A stretch of DNA of 43,197 bases, taken from NCBI GenBank assembly GCA_030018315.1, contig JASEGA010000018.1, positions 1 through 43,197 of the forward strand, written 5' to 3'. The position numbers and the translations under genes are program-made. Every line of letters begins with the position of its first letter. Position 1 is the first letter of the stretch. The notes beneath the pieces are model-generated. The model was not told the DNA's origin. It ran no database searches and saw only the letters and a program-made list of their open reading frames with translations. Of this stretch, positions 24,285-31,526 are shown one piece after another. The stretch is from a bacterium. Lineage in GTDB: Bacteria; Hydrothermota; UBA3073; JACQXS01; JAGMCI01.

Positions 24285-25085
24285 TTGTCACAGACTCGTA
24301 TGAGAAGTATGATAAAAGATATCTTGCTCAAAGGTAAGATTGTAGCTCTCACAGGGGCTGGCATGTCTGAGGAGAGTGGTATTTCTACATTTAGAGGTAA
24401 AGGTGGTATATGGGAACGATACAATCCAGCCATTTATGCAAATATACCTGGGTTAAGTTTCACTTTCATTATTCGTCCTCATAAAGTGATAGATTTCATA
24501 GTTGACTTTTATGAGCCCATACTTAATGCAGAACCAAACCCCGGTCATCTTGCATTAGCTAAACTTGAGGAAAATGGGGCCTTAAACTCAATTATCACCC
24601 AGAATGTGGATGACCTTCATACCAAAGCAGGTAACAAAGTAGTTATAGAATTGCATGGTAATATGTTTAGATTTAGATGTATGAGATGTAGCAACAAAAG
24701 GAAGTTAGATAAAAAAGAGCTAACTGAACTCCTATCAAAGCTTGAAAAGAATAGGAACTCACGGCTTGCCATCACGAAATTTTTTGTACCCTGTAAGTGT
24801 GGAAGAAGGATGCGGCCTGATGTTGTCCTTTTTGGTGAGTCACTACCTGAAGCTGAACTCAAGCTCGCTTACAAGGAGATAGAAAATTGTAATACTCTAC
24901 TATTAGTTGGGACTTCTGGAGTTGTGTATCCAGCAGCTTACCTTCCAGCTTATGCAAAAGAAAGAGGTAAACCAATTGTAGAAATAAATCCTGAAAGGAC
25001 CAAATTCTCTGAGTTTGCTGACTATTTTATCGCTGGCAAAGCAGGTGAAGTATTGCCACAGATTTTACAAGAATACAGTCTATAA
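24285..25085 (+). CDS. Sir2-family NAD-dependent protein deacylase
   Basis: 266 residues if the TTG at 24285 is used, which coincides with the predicted transcription start; ATG 24300 is the alternative. Landmarks: GAGMSEESGISTFR near residue 25 (NAD binding), TQNVDDLHTKAG, the catalytic histidine in ELHGNMF near 124, zinc pairs CMRC and CKC(G), RPDVVLFGE, GTSGVVYPAA and IVEINPE. It removes acyl groups from lysines using NAD. Compared with short CobB enzymes it has a helical segment between the zinc pairs (KLDKKELTELLSKLEKNRNS). Confidence 0.93.
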   Translation: MSQTRMRSMIKDILLKGKIVALTGAGMSEESGISTFRGKGGIWERYNPAIYANIPGLSFTFIIRPHKVIDFIVDFYEPILNAEPNPGHLALAKLEENGALNSIITQNVDDLHTKAGNKVVIELHGNMFRFRCMRCSNKRKLDKKELTELLSKLEKNRNSRLAITKFFVPCKCGRRMRPDVVLFGESLPEAELKLAYKEIENCNTLLLVGTSGVVYPAAYLPAYAKERGKPIVEINPERTKFSEFADYFIAGKAGEVLPQILQEYSL

Positions 25086-25109
25086 ATATGTAGCTAAAAA
25101 CCTTATTTC

Positions 25110-25138
25110 TTGACAAATATTGGTGAATGTGAAATAAT
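25110..25138 (+). promoter_or_regulatory. Promoter of the THEP1-PflX operon, leaderless arrangement
   Basis: TTGACA 25110-25115, 17 nt, AATAAT 25133-25138, then 6 nt to GTG 25145. Confidence 0.6.
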
Positions 25139-25144
25139 AAAGCA

Positions 25145-25696
25145 GTGAAGAATATACTTCTAACTGGTGGACCTGGGTCTGGTAAGACTACTCTTATACT
25201 TAAGACAATTAAAAAAGTACCATTTAAAGCTTACGGCTTTTATACAAGAGAAATAAGAGAAAATGGTGAGCGGGTTGGATTTGAACTTTGTACCCTTAAT
25301 GGCAAAAAGGGGATTCTTGCACATAAAAATATAAAGAGTAATTTACGCGTTGGCAGATATGGGGTTAACTTAAAAGACCTTGACGAAATTGGAGTTAAGG
25401 CAATAGAGGATGGGATTAAAAACAACGGTCTTATAGTGATTGATGAAATTGGTAAGATGGAGTTGTTTTCAGATATATTTAAATCCACTGTATTTAGAGC
25501 ACTTGATTCAGGGTCAAAAGTTCTTGCTACGATAATAGAAAGACCGCACAAAATAGGAGACAAGATTAAAACAAGACACGATGTCAAACTTATAAATGTG
25601 AAAGATGTAGATAGCAAAAAACTATTAGATATTTTAACCCAACACCAACACTGTTATTCTGACCCTGAAACAAGTTCAGGGAAAGAATCTCAATGA
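25145..25696 (+). CDS. THEP1-like nucleoside-triphosphatase
   Basis: 183 residues. Walker A GGPGSGKTTL near residue 8, FYTREIRENGERVGFEL, and Walker B VIDEIGKMELFS near 97-108, all typical of NTPase_1/THEP1, which hydrolyses ATP and other NTPs to NDPs; the cellular role of the family is unclear. Start GTG 25145 coincides with the predicted transcription start. The last 14 residues (CYSDPETSSGKESQ) are encoded by a palindromic repeat and are not part of the fold. The stop overlaps the next ATG by 4 bases. Confidence 0.88.
   Translation: MKNILLTGGPGSGKTTLILKTIKKVPFKAYGFYTREIRENGERVGFELCTLNGKKGILAHKNIKSNLRVGRYGVNLKDLDEIGVKAIEDGIKNNGLIVIDEIGKMELFSDIFKSTVFRALDSGSKVLATIIERPHKIGDKIKTRHDVKLINVKDVDSKKLLDILTQHQHCYSDPETSSGKESQ
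25653..25691. repeat. Palindromic repeat forming the 3' end of the THEP1 gene
   Basis: GTTATTCTGACCCTGAA ... TTCAGGGAAAGAATCTC: outer ends resemble the GTCATTCTGAG...GAATCTC repeat at 40222 and 32228, with an inner CCCTGAA/TTCAGGG stem (25663-25669 with 25675-25681). It ends one base before the ATG of the next gene. Confidence 0.75.
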
Positions 25697-25977
25697 GTGA
25701 AGAATTTGTAGGCAACCCAATAATAGTTACATATAATTCTGATAAACTCAAACCTACTTCTTTTACCTGGAAAGACAGAGAGTACAAAATTACTGAAATT
25801 ATTGATTCTTATCAAGATTTTAAGTTCTCACCTACTGCTCCAAATAAGAAAAACTGGAAGCTACGTAGACATAGAAATTACTGGGTTGTAAAAACAGATG
25901 ATGGAACAAAATTTAAGATTTACCTTGATAGAGCAGGAAGGAAAAGGGAGTGGATTCTATTTTCAAAATATGTTTGA
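25693..25977 (+). CDS. DUF6504-like small protein
   Basis: 94 residues. PIIVTYNSDKLKPTSFTWKD, then YKITEIIDSYQDF, a WKLRRHRNYWVVKTDDGTKF core and a C-terminal R-EWILFSKY. This order of strands matches the DUF6504 pattern (EPIEV..., FRW+GR.Y+V.E+LD, YY+V.TDDG..YEL). No known function. Starts within the ATGA overlap with the NTPase gene and overlaps the radical SAM gene by 8 bases (ATGTTTGA). Confidence 0.65.
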   Translation: MSEEFVGNPIIVTYNSDKLKPTSFTWKDREYKITEIIDSYQDFKFSPTAPNKKNWKLRRHRNYWVVKTDDGTKFKIYLDRAGRKREWILFSKYV

Positions 25978-26899
25978 GCCAGCCTATATTAAGTTATACA
26001 AGAGTGGAGAATTAAAAACAAGAGTTAAGAGGGCTGTCTCCATACTTGAAAGTTGTGTTCTCTGTCCACGGCGATGTGGTATAAATCGCTTAGCTGATGA
26101 GCGTGGTTTTTGTGGCACTGGTAGATTACCAATAATATCAAGTTTTGGGCCACATTTTGGTGAAGAGGCGCCACTTGTTGGAATTAATGGCTCCGGAACT
26201 ATCTTTATTAGCGGATGCAATTTGAAATGCGCATTTTGTCAAAATTTTGAAATCTCGCATAAGTTGGAAGGTGAAGAGATAACTCAAGAAGGGTTAGCAA
26301 AAATTATGCTCCACTTGCAAGGGATTAGCTGTCACAATATAAATATAGTAACACCAACTCATGTTGTACCACAAATACTTGAATCGTTACCAATTGCTAT
26401 TGATGGAGGATTAAACTTACCACTTGTGTATAACACTGGTGGCTACGATTCTATTGAGACAATTAAACTACTTGACGGTATTTTTGACATATATATGCCT
26501 GACTTCAAATTTGCATCAAATGAAGTAGCGGAAAGGTTTACCAATGCAATAGATTATCCAGAAGTAGCAAAAGAGGCAATAAAAGAGATGCATCGACAGG
26601 TAGGTGACCTCATAATTGAAGATGGAGTCGCTAAAAGAGGGCTACTTGTCCGACATTTAGTACTTCCTGATGGGCTTGCCGGGACAAACGATGTGGTTAA
26701 GTTTATCGCATCAATATCCAAACACACTTATCTGAACATAATGGACCAGTATAGACCTTGTGGTGATGCCTATAGATTTCATCCGCTTAACCGTGTGATT
26801 ACAATAGAAGAGTTTGAGAGTGCAATCCGTATTGCAGATGAGGTAGGTCTGCATAGATTAGATAAGAGAAAGACAAGTAGATTTATATATTATGCCTGA
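25970..26899 (+). CDS. PflX-like radical SAM protein (COG1313 type)
   Basis: 309 residues from ATG 25970, preferred over longer frames because it gives the same 8-base ATGNNTGA overlap seen at the next junction and removes residues that merely re-read the upstream gene. An N-terminal cysteine motif CVLCPRRCGINRLADERGFC (near residue 28) is typical of this group. The SAM/4Fe-4S motif is CNLKCAFCQN. Later landmarks are TPTHVVPQI, YNTGGYDS, DIYMPDFKF, RHLVLPDG and MDQYRPC. From family knowledge these resemble pyruvate-formate-lyase activases; the target is unknown. Confidence 0.88.
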   Translation: MFEPAYIKLYKSGELKTRVKRAVSILESCVLCPRRCGINRLADERGFCGTGRLPIISSFGPHFGEEAPLVGINGSGTIFISGCNLKCAFCQNFEISHKLEGEEITQEGLAKIMLHLQGISCHNINIVTPTHVVPQILESLPIAIDGGLNLPLVYNTGGYDSIETIKLLDGIFDIYMPDFKFASNEVAERFTNAIDYPEVAKEAIKEMHRQVGDLIIEDGVAKRGLLVRHLVLPDGLAGTNDVVKFIASISKHTYLNIMDQYRPCGDAYRFHPLNRVITIEEFESAIRIADEVGLHRLDKRKTSRFIYYA

Positions 26900-27308
26900 A
26901 ATAGATTGGGAAGCAATTTGTGAAGCAATAGGTGATTATACCAAAACACGATATTACTTCTTTAATAAAGTGTCAGGTAAGATCCTAATTTTATCTGAAT
27001 ATATGAGCGAAAGCAGAAAACTAGAATTAAGAGAGAAAGTAAAGACTGAGCATCCCGGTGAGTATGTGCCAATACCAACGATAACATCTCGTGATAGTTA
27101 CAAGCTTATGGAAGAATTCATTTCTGTAGTCCATGACGATAAGCTAAAAAGTCAACTACGAGATGCTATTAATAAAGATGCTCCATTTAAGCGATTTAAG
27201 GAGATTGTGTTTAAACACCCTGAGGAACGTAAACGGTGGCTTGACTATAGGAAACAGAAACTAACTCAAAAGGCAACAGAGTGGCTTAAAAAGATAAGCG
27301 TCATTTAA
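26892..27308 (+). CDS. UPF0158-family protein
   Basis: 138 residues. Landmarks: IDWEAICEAIGD, a YVPIPTITSRDSYKLMEEFI core, LRDAINKDAPFKRFKEIV and EERKRWLDYRKQKLTQKATEWL, all as in UPF0158. Function unknown. Starts 8 bases before the end of the radical SAM gene; last gene of the operon. It faces the MFS gene tail to tail, 50 bases apart, with no clear terminator. Confidence 0.8.
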   Translation: MPEIDWEAICEAIGDYTKTRYYFFNKVSGKILILSEYMSESRKLELREKVKTEHPGEYVPIPTITSRDSYKLMEEFISVVHDDKLKSQLRDAINKDAPFKRFKEIVFKHPEERKRWLDYRKQKLTQKATEWLKKISVI

Positions 27309-27358
27309 AATCGCCACCCAAAAAATCAATAAGGGGTTAGCACAATTCTAATCTCTGG

Positions 27359-28549
27359 TTATTTCACAGGGTAAAGATTGTTAGGTTGTGCCTTCACAAG
27401 TCCAGTGGTTTCTGCTTTTTCCCTAAAGGCTAAAAGCAACAATACTGCTATAAAACTTGCCAAACTACTAAACCCAAATGTTAGAGCTGGATTAATACGC
27501 CATAATCCACCAGCTATCAAACTTGACGGTAAAGCTATTAATCCTATTGATGTATGAAAGGTCCCAAGTGCAGTCGCTTTTAAGTCAGCAGGTGCTAAAT
27601 CAGCTATAAATGCACGCTGATTACCCTCTATACATGCATAAGCTGAACCATATAGAATAAAAAAAATTATAAATGAGATTAATGAATGAAAAAATGCAAA
27701 CCCCAAGCAAGTTGTTCCAAATAGAAAATATCCAGCCATTATAACCCATTTCTTACCTATTTTATCCGCAAGCTTACCAAACGGTAACGCACACAAAGCA
27801 TAAAAAAAACTAAATAAGACATACAAAAGAATAGGTATCCCTATTCCTAACCTTGATTGGAAAAACGCTTTTGCCCTAAGGATAAAAAACATATAGCTGA
27901 AGTTAGCAAGTGCAAAGATACTGGCTATCGCTATAAATAGTCTTACCTTCTTTGGCAGCTCTTTTAGGCTTACCTTTAATGTAGACGTTTTTGGTTCCTT
28001 CTTTATTTCTTTCACAAAATAAAGTGGAACTAAAGAGACAAATCCAACTCCAGCAGCAGTTAATATAATAAGCTTAAATCCAAAGCTGGCTACCCAAAAT
28101 AAAACAAAAGCAAGTAATGAACCCACAACTGCACCAGATGAATCAAACGCACGGTGGATACCAAATCCCCTGCCCCTTTCCATTGGCATAGACTCAGATA
28201 TAATAGCATCCCTTGGTGCTTCCCTTATTCCCTTTCCTACTCTGTCAGCTGAGCTAAAGATAAGAACATGTTGCCAAATTGTTGAAAATGGGAGTAGTAA
28301 TCTAAATGAAGAAGAGGTAAAATAGCCATAGTCTACAAATATTTTTCGTCTCCCTAATTTATCAGACCAAAAGCCGGCTAAAACTTTCAACATACTGCCA
28401 ACACAATCTCTTAATCCACCAATGAGTCCAATAACTAAGCTACTGCCACCTAAACTTGTAATAAACATTGGTAAGATTGGTAGTATCATATCACCGCTGA
28501 CATCATTCAAAAAACTAACTACACCAAGCAAAATTACATTTAAAACCAT
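27359..28549 (-). CDS. Major facilitator superfamily transporter
   Basis: 396 residues with about 12 hydrophobic helices. The first loop carries DVSGDMILPILP and the MFS motif GFWSDKLGRRKIFVDYG near residue 62; the repeated motif in the second half is GKLADKIGKKWVIMAGY. A central loop EIKKEPKTSTLKVSLKELPK joins the halves. The opening and the segment DRVGKGIREAPRDAII are typical of the bacterial DHA-like group with unassigned substrates. The promoter lies inside the 3' end of the upstream threonine dehydrogenase gene. Confidence 0.88.
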   Translation of the reverse strand: MVLNVILLGVVSFLNDVSGDMILPILPMFITSLGGSSLVIGLIGGLRDCVGSMLKVLAGFWSDKLGRRKIFVDYGYFTSSSFRLLLPFSTIWQHVLIFSSADRVGKGIREAPRDAIISESMPMERGRGFGIHRAFDSSGAVVGSLLAFVLFWVASFGFKLIILTAAGVGFVSLVPLYFVKEIKKEPKTSTLKVSLKELPKKVRLFIAIASIFALANFSYMFFILRAKAFFQSRLGIGIPILLYVLFSFFYALCALPFGKLADKIGKKWVIMAGYFLFGTTCLGFAFFHSLISFIIFFILYGSAYACIEGNQRAFIADLAPADLKATALGTFHTSIGLIALPSSLIAGGLWRINPALTFGFSSLASFIAVLLLLAFREKAETTGLVKAQPNNLYPVK

Positions 28550-28554
28550 ATTTA

Positions 28555-28584
28555 GAATACCAAAATCAAAAGTTCAAATGTCAA
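28555..28584 (-). promoter_or_regulatory. Promoter of the MFS gene within the preceding gene's 3' end
   Basis: Minus strand TTGACA (28584-28579), 18 nt, TATTCT (28560-28555), then 5 nt to ATG 28549. The -35 box overlaps the stop region of the threonine dehydrogenase gene. Confidence 0.5.
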
Positions 28585-29548
28585 ATTTAGCATTTGGGCT
28601 TCGTAATTTGGATTTTAGCTTCTCTATCATATCTCTTGTCATATCTTGAAGCTCATATTCTGGGTGCCAGCCCCATTCCTCTCGAGCTGCTGAGTCATCT
28701 AAAGATTTTGGCCATGAGTCAGCAATCTTCTGCCTATAATCAGGCTTGTATTCACACTTAAATTCAGGTATTATTTCTTTAATTGAGGCAGCAAGCTCAC
28801 CTGCAGAAAAACTCATTGCAGTAACATTGAAATCGCAATGATGCCTCAATTTTGAGATGTCAGCTTCAGCTAAACCAATAATCGCCTTAATAGCATCAGG
28901 CATATACATCATTGGAAGGACAGTATCTTCGCGCACAAAGCATGTGTATCGCTTATGCTTTATTGCCTCATAATACATTTCAACAGCGTAGTCTGTAGTT
29001 CCGCCACCGGGTAGCGTCTTATAACTTATAATGCCAGGATACCTAAGTCCACGGACATCTAATCCAAAGTGATAGAAGTAATAGTTACCAAGAAGCTCAC
29101 CAGTAACTTTGGTAATCCCATACATAGTTGTGGGCCGTAAGATTGTCTCATTAGGAGTATTGTGTTTGGGGGACTCTGGTCCAAACACAGCAATAGAACT
29201 TGGTATCATAATGCGTTCAAGTTTATGTTCGCGTCCCACTTCTAATACATTATAAAGTCCAAGTACATTTACATTGAATGCAAGCTGTGGCTTCTGCTCA
29301 CCGACAACAGAAAGGATAGCTGCCATGTGATAGATAGTATCTATCTTGTATTTTATAACAATATTCTCAATTGCATCTTTGTCAAGTACATCTATAAGCT
29401 CAAATGGACCCGGCTTGAGCATCTTTTCTTTAGGCTGTGGCTTAATATCAGCTCCTACAACATTAGCGTTGTCGTACTTCTCTCTGAGCTTTTCAATCAA
29501 TTCCGACCCTATCTGACCAAGTGCGCCAGTTACCAAAATCTTTTTCAT
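28574..29548 (-). CDS. L-threonine 3-dehydrogenase, epimerase (extended SDR) type
   Basis: 324 residues. Rossmann motif VTGALGQIGSEL near residue 6, YHMAAILSVVGE, the catalytic S...Y..K set in PSSIAVFGPESP and TTMYGITKVTGE, then LRYPGIIS, PGGGTTDYAVEMY, LPMMYMPDA, and RQKIADSWPKSLDDSAAREEWGW near the end. This set is specific for the NAD-epimerase-like threonine dehydrogenases that make 2-amino-3-ketobutyrate. The last about 12 residues (KLRSPNAKFDI) look repeat-derived. Start ATG 29548 lies 7 nt after its -10 box. Confidence 0.9.
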   Translation of the reverse strand: MKKILVTGALGQIGSELIEKLREKYDNANVVGADIKPQPKEKMLKPGPFELIDVLDKDAIENIVIKYKIDTIYHMAAILSVVGEQKPQLAFNVNVLGLYNVLEVGREHKLERIMIPSSIAVFGPESPKHNTPNETILRPTTMYGITKVTGELLGNYYFYHFGLDVRGLRYPGIISYKTLPGGGTTDYAVEMYYEAIKHKRYTCFVREDTVLPMMYMPDAIKAIIGLAEADISKLRHHCDFNVTAMSFSAGELAASIKEIIPEFKCEYKPDYRQKIADSWPKSLDDSAAREEWGWHPEYELQDMTRDMIEKLKSKLRSPNAKFDI

Positions 29549-29555
29549 TTACAAA

Positions 29556-29585
29556 ATTGTATTACATAAAGAATAGTCTTGTCAA
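29556..29585 (-). promoter_or_regulatory. Promoter of the threonine dehydrogenase gene, leaderless arrangement
   Basis: Minus strand TTGACA (29585-29580), 18 nt, TACAAT (29561-29556), then 7 nt to ATG 29548. Confidence 0.6.
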
Positions 29586-29632
29586 GCCTCTAATTTTTTC
29601 ACATGGTTTAAGTATAGTATCTTTATAATGAA

Positions 29633-29722
29633 ATGCTTAATAAGGTTCTAATAGCCAACCGTGGTGAGATACCAGTTCGTACCATTTTTTTTATCATATT
29701 GTGGGTAGTTGGGATAATCTAA
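29633..29722 (+). pseudogene. Truncated 5' end of a biotin carboxylase gene
   Basis: ATG CTT AAT AAG GTT ... encodes MLNKVLIANRGEIPVRT before the frame runs into unrelated sequence and stops at 29722. The first about 54 bases are roughly 85% identical to the intact biotin carboxylase start at 32338; most differences are at third positions. Upstream AGTATCTT also resembles the intact gene's -10 area. Homology ends near 29687, and no further carboxylase sequence appears before the insertion sequence. It is an old, diverged copy, not a recent duplication. Confidence 0.75.
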
Positions 29723-29731
29723 AAATAAAAG

Positions 29732-29759
29732 TTGACAGTGTAAAAATTGATAGTATATT
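29732..29759 (+). promoter_or_regulatory. Promoter-like sequence without an obvious gene
   Basis: TTGACA 29732-29737, 16 nt, TATATT 29754-29759. No start codon with an extended frame follows before the insertion sequence at about 29857. The whole gap 29549-29856 holds only this, the carboxylase fragment and AT-rich DNA with an imperfect AGCG..TCA / TGACGCT inverted pair (29824-29867). Confidence 0.35.
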
Positions 29760-29935
29760 TTATCCACAGGGTCCTTCGAATAAAAGTGAATAGAGATAAG
29801 TATTGTGTCCCTAAAAACCTAAAAAGCGCGTCACATATTTATCACCTATTTAACCTATTTTGACGCTTCACCATTTTTTGTCCAAAAATTTTCATAACAT
29901 CTTCTAAATAAAAGACTTATAGAAAATTTTCATGC

Positions 29936-30892
29936 TTAAGGGAAATTACCTTTTAAATACTTGCTAATCTGGTATAATTTTAAATGGTCTAATCTCCCTT
30001 TATCTGTTTTAAAACCAAAACGTGCTCCCTTAATCTGTCGCAAGATGCTATTAAGATTCTCTAAATTGCCTGAACGAGGAATTCTATGGTCTTCAAGATA
30101 AGTGACCATGTACTGAAACTTATCGCTCATCAAGAATTCCATCGCCTTCCAAAGATGCCATGAATTTTGCCACCATTTCTCTCGAAAGAGAGCGTTCCTT
30201 TTGACATAGGCTTCCTCTTTAGTGGAAGAGAAGTCAAAGATATTATGGAGTTGCTCTTTGAAAATTAAAACCTTTTCAACTATAGTGCCAGCATATGTTT
30301 GAATTAACTCTTCAATAATTTCATGGTCTCTAGGAGTCCACTTATCCATGTTCTTTAACAATCGCCACTTATGTTCCCAAATCTCAGATCGCATATCTTC
30401 ATAACCTTGTCTCTTCAATTCTTTGCGAAACTGAAGGAGAGCATTCTTTAGATACTTATGAATCCACTGCATTATATGAAAATAGTCGTATTGGATGATA
30501 ATATTAGGCCAGACCTTCCTTATTTGTTTAGGGAAAGCAGCCCATAAGTCAAAAACTACTGCCCAAGGTATAATACTAAAGCTGACTAATTTTTCCAAGA
30601 ACGACTTTACTGCTCCTCTGCCGAAAAAGCCTGAGACTGTTTCCATGTACAGGATTCGTTGCTTAATGGCATCGCCAGCCACTAAAGCATAATTATCTGC
30701 TCTTTTAGGCATATATTCATCCAAAGTAAGAATGCCTGAGAACTCAAGACGAGCAATAATGTCTTTAATGTCGTATTTATTAGCTTCTTTCCGTTTCCAA
30801 CGGTAAATAGAAGATTGACTCCCTGTAGTATTGAAGCAACGATTTAATCTTACAGACATTCTTGGGGCAGTGGAATTATCAGCTACTATCAC
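29936..30892 (-). CDS. ISL3-like transposase, catalytic part
   Basis: 318 residues in a frame +1 relative to the zinc-finger ORF that overlaps it. An HTH segment (TGSQSSIYRWKRKEANKYD) is followed by the catalytic region: TLDEYMPKRADNYALVAGD, WAVVFDLWAAF, YDYFHIMQWIHKYLKNALLQFR, a helical insertion and a C-terminal GNLENLNSILRQIKGARFGF that matches the E..N..K..kr.a.G end of ISL3 transposases. The annotated GTG start is only the first in-frame start; a complete protein would need the upstream ORF joined by a frameshift. Confidence 0.8.
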   Translation of the reverse strand: MIVADNSTAPRMSVRLNRCFNTTGSQSSIYRWKRKEANKYDIKDIIARLEFSGILTLDEYMPKRADNYALVAGDAIKQRILYMETVSGFFGRGAVKSFLEKLVSFSIIPWAVVFDLWAAFPKQIRKVWPNIIIQYDYFHIMQWIHKYLKNALLQFRKELKRQGYEDMRSEIWEHKWRLLKNMDKWTPRDHEIIEELIQTYAGTIVEKVLIFKEQLHNIFDFSSTKEEAYVKRNALFREKWWQNSWHLWKAMEFLMSDKFQYMVTYLEDHRIPRSGNLENLNSILRQIKGARFGFKTDKGRLDHLKLYQISKYLKGNFP

Positions 30893-31082
30893 AGTTTGGA
30901 TTTAAACATTTCGCTCTAACAATCTGAACTTTAAGTAGAACTGGCTCATCAAGATTAATATCTTTAACTATTTTCCAATACACATCTCCACTCTTGAACA
31001 GCTGCTTAACTCCACAGTTGGGGCAGACACAAGTTTTAGGGATACGGGCCTTGAGTATCTTAATTTTGGGTTCTTTTGGCAT
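30879..31082 (-). CDS. N-terminal zinc-ribbon of the ISL3-like transposase (separate frame)
   Basis: 67 residues. CVCPNCG near residue 18 and CLNPNC near the end form a zinc ribbon as in the zf-ISL3 N-terminus. It stops with TGA at 30879, 14 bases into the next frame. Joining to the catalytic ORF needs a +1 shift within about 20 bases (TAA blocks the other frame upstream). I see no classic slippery heptamer, so this is either a disabled element or an unusual frameshift. AGGAGG lies just upstream of the ATG but inside a hairpin. Confidence 0.7.
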   Translation of the reverse strand: MPKEPKIKILKARIPKTCVCPNCGVKQLFKSGDVYWKIVKDINLDEPVLLKVQIVRAKCLNPNCDSS

Positions 31083-31108
31083 GATACACCTCCTATTGGA
31101 AGTGTATC
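31083..31108 (-). promoter_or_regulatory. Hairpin burying the Shine-Dalgarno of the transposase
   Basis: Minus strand GATACACTTCC, loop AATA, GGAGGTGTATC, then ATG. The 11-bp stem (one G-U pair) contains the full GGAGG and ends immediately before the start codon, so ribosome access would need it to melt. Confidence 0.75.
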
Positions 31109-31282
31109 GTCAATCCAGAAAGCCGGGAATTTATAAATATCAAAGAGCAAAGAAAAGTTGGACAAAATTCGGTGAAGCCCTTCAAAAACTTCTTGACATT
31201 CCTACCTATATTCAGCAGTAAAAAATGAGAGTGTATCATTGCTCTTTGAATTCTAATTAAGCGATTCACTTGCTTAGCAAAA

Positions 31283-31401
31283 CCTCACACAGGTTAAGTG
31301 AGTTGCCCCGCTAACCCGGGGTGCTCTGTTGCTCTTAAATCCTGTGTGAGGTAGTCACGGAATTTTGTTTCGTGGCTGGGCAATGTGAGTGCCTTTTTTT
31401 T
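31283..31401 (+). ncRNA. Structured RNA or leader/attenuator, family unknown
   Basis: CCTCACACAGG (31283-31293) pairs perfectly with CCTGTGTGAGG (31341-31351); inside, TTAAG (31294-31298) pairs with CTTAA (31334-31338) and CCCCG (31306-31310) with CGGGG (31317-31321), separated by an internal loop. After it come CACG/CGTG (31356-31359, 31371-31374) and a GGCA/TGCC stem followed by eight Ts. The order long stem, bulge, terminal hairpin, terminator suggests a small RNA or riboswitch-like leader of the gene at 31557. I could not match it to a known class (6S, SRP, glycine, SAM, cobalamin or c-di-GMP). The full spacer 31188-31556 has no protein gene that I can support; a few SD-like GGAGG sites (31454, 31486) precede very short frames. 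Confidence 0.55.
31379..31401 (+). terminator. Rho-independent terminator ending the structured RNA
   Basis: GGCA, loop ATGTGAG, TGCC, then TTTTTTTT. The stem is short but the U-run is long. If read through, transcription continues to the gene at 31557, so it could act as an attenuator. Confidence 0.55.
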
Positions 31402-31526
31402 GTTATGCGGGTTTGATAACAACAAAAGGTATAACTTTTAACCCCTTAACTATGGAGGTGCAAGATGAGGGTATAAATTAAGACTGGAGGCATACTAATT
31501 TATTGGTGTTTGCAATGTGAGGTTGT

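Larger units (their letters stand above)
29857..31187 (-). mobile_element. ISL3-like insertion sequence
   Basis: About 1.33 kb bounded by imperfect terminal inverted repeats: left ATTTTGACGCTTCACC plus TTTTTTGTCCAA (29857-29885) and right TTGGACAAAATTCGGTGAAG plus CCCTTCAAAA (31158-31187). It encloses a zinc-finger ORF and a transposase ORF on the minus strand in different frames. The length and the zinc-ribbon/HTH/DDE layout fit ISL3 (IS204/IS1001/IS1165). I see no convincing target-site duplication, and the exact outer ends may shift by a few bases. Confidence 0.75.

Noticed and set aside
25240-25617. 125-residue minus-strand open frame opposite the THEP1 gene
   Set aside because: The plus-strand frame holds Walker A/B motifs; the opposite frame is low-complexity.
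25898-25969. N-terminal extension of the radical SAM protein
   Set aside because: It only re-reads the DUF6504-like gene in another frame; ATG 25970 gives a standard overlap and the family start.
29850-29864. Target-site duplication of the insertion sequence (AACCTATT left against AACTTCTT right)
   Set aside because: Only 6 of 8 bases agree and the element's outer ends are uncertain, so it is not supportable.
30994-31221. Plus-strand frame ending in KSWTKFGEALQKLLDIPTYI, at first resembling a gene interrupted by the insertion sequence
   Set aside because: The protein-like part coincides with the right terminal inverted repeat of the element (31158-31187), and most of the frame is antisense to the zinc-ribbon ORF.
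31283-31401. 6S RNA or c-di-GMP riboswitch
   Set aside because: The stem-bulge-stem outline resembles 6S RNA, but the terminal arm is only about 5 bp, and the c-di-GMP core motifs (GCAAA/CCUCCGG/AGGUAGCGG) are not present.
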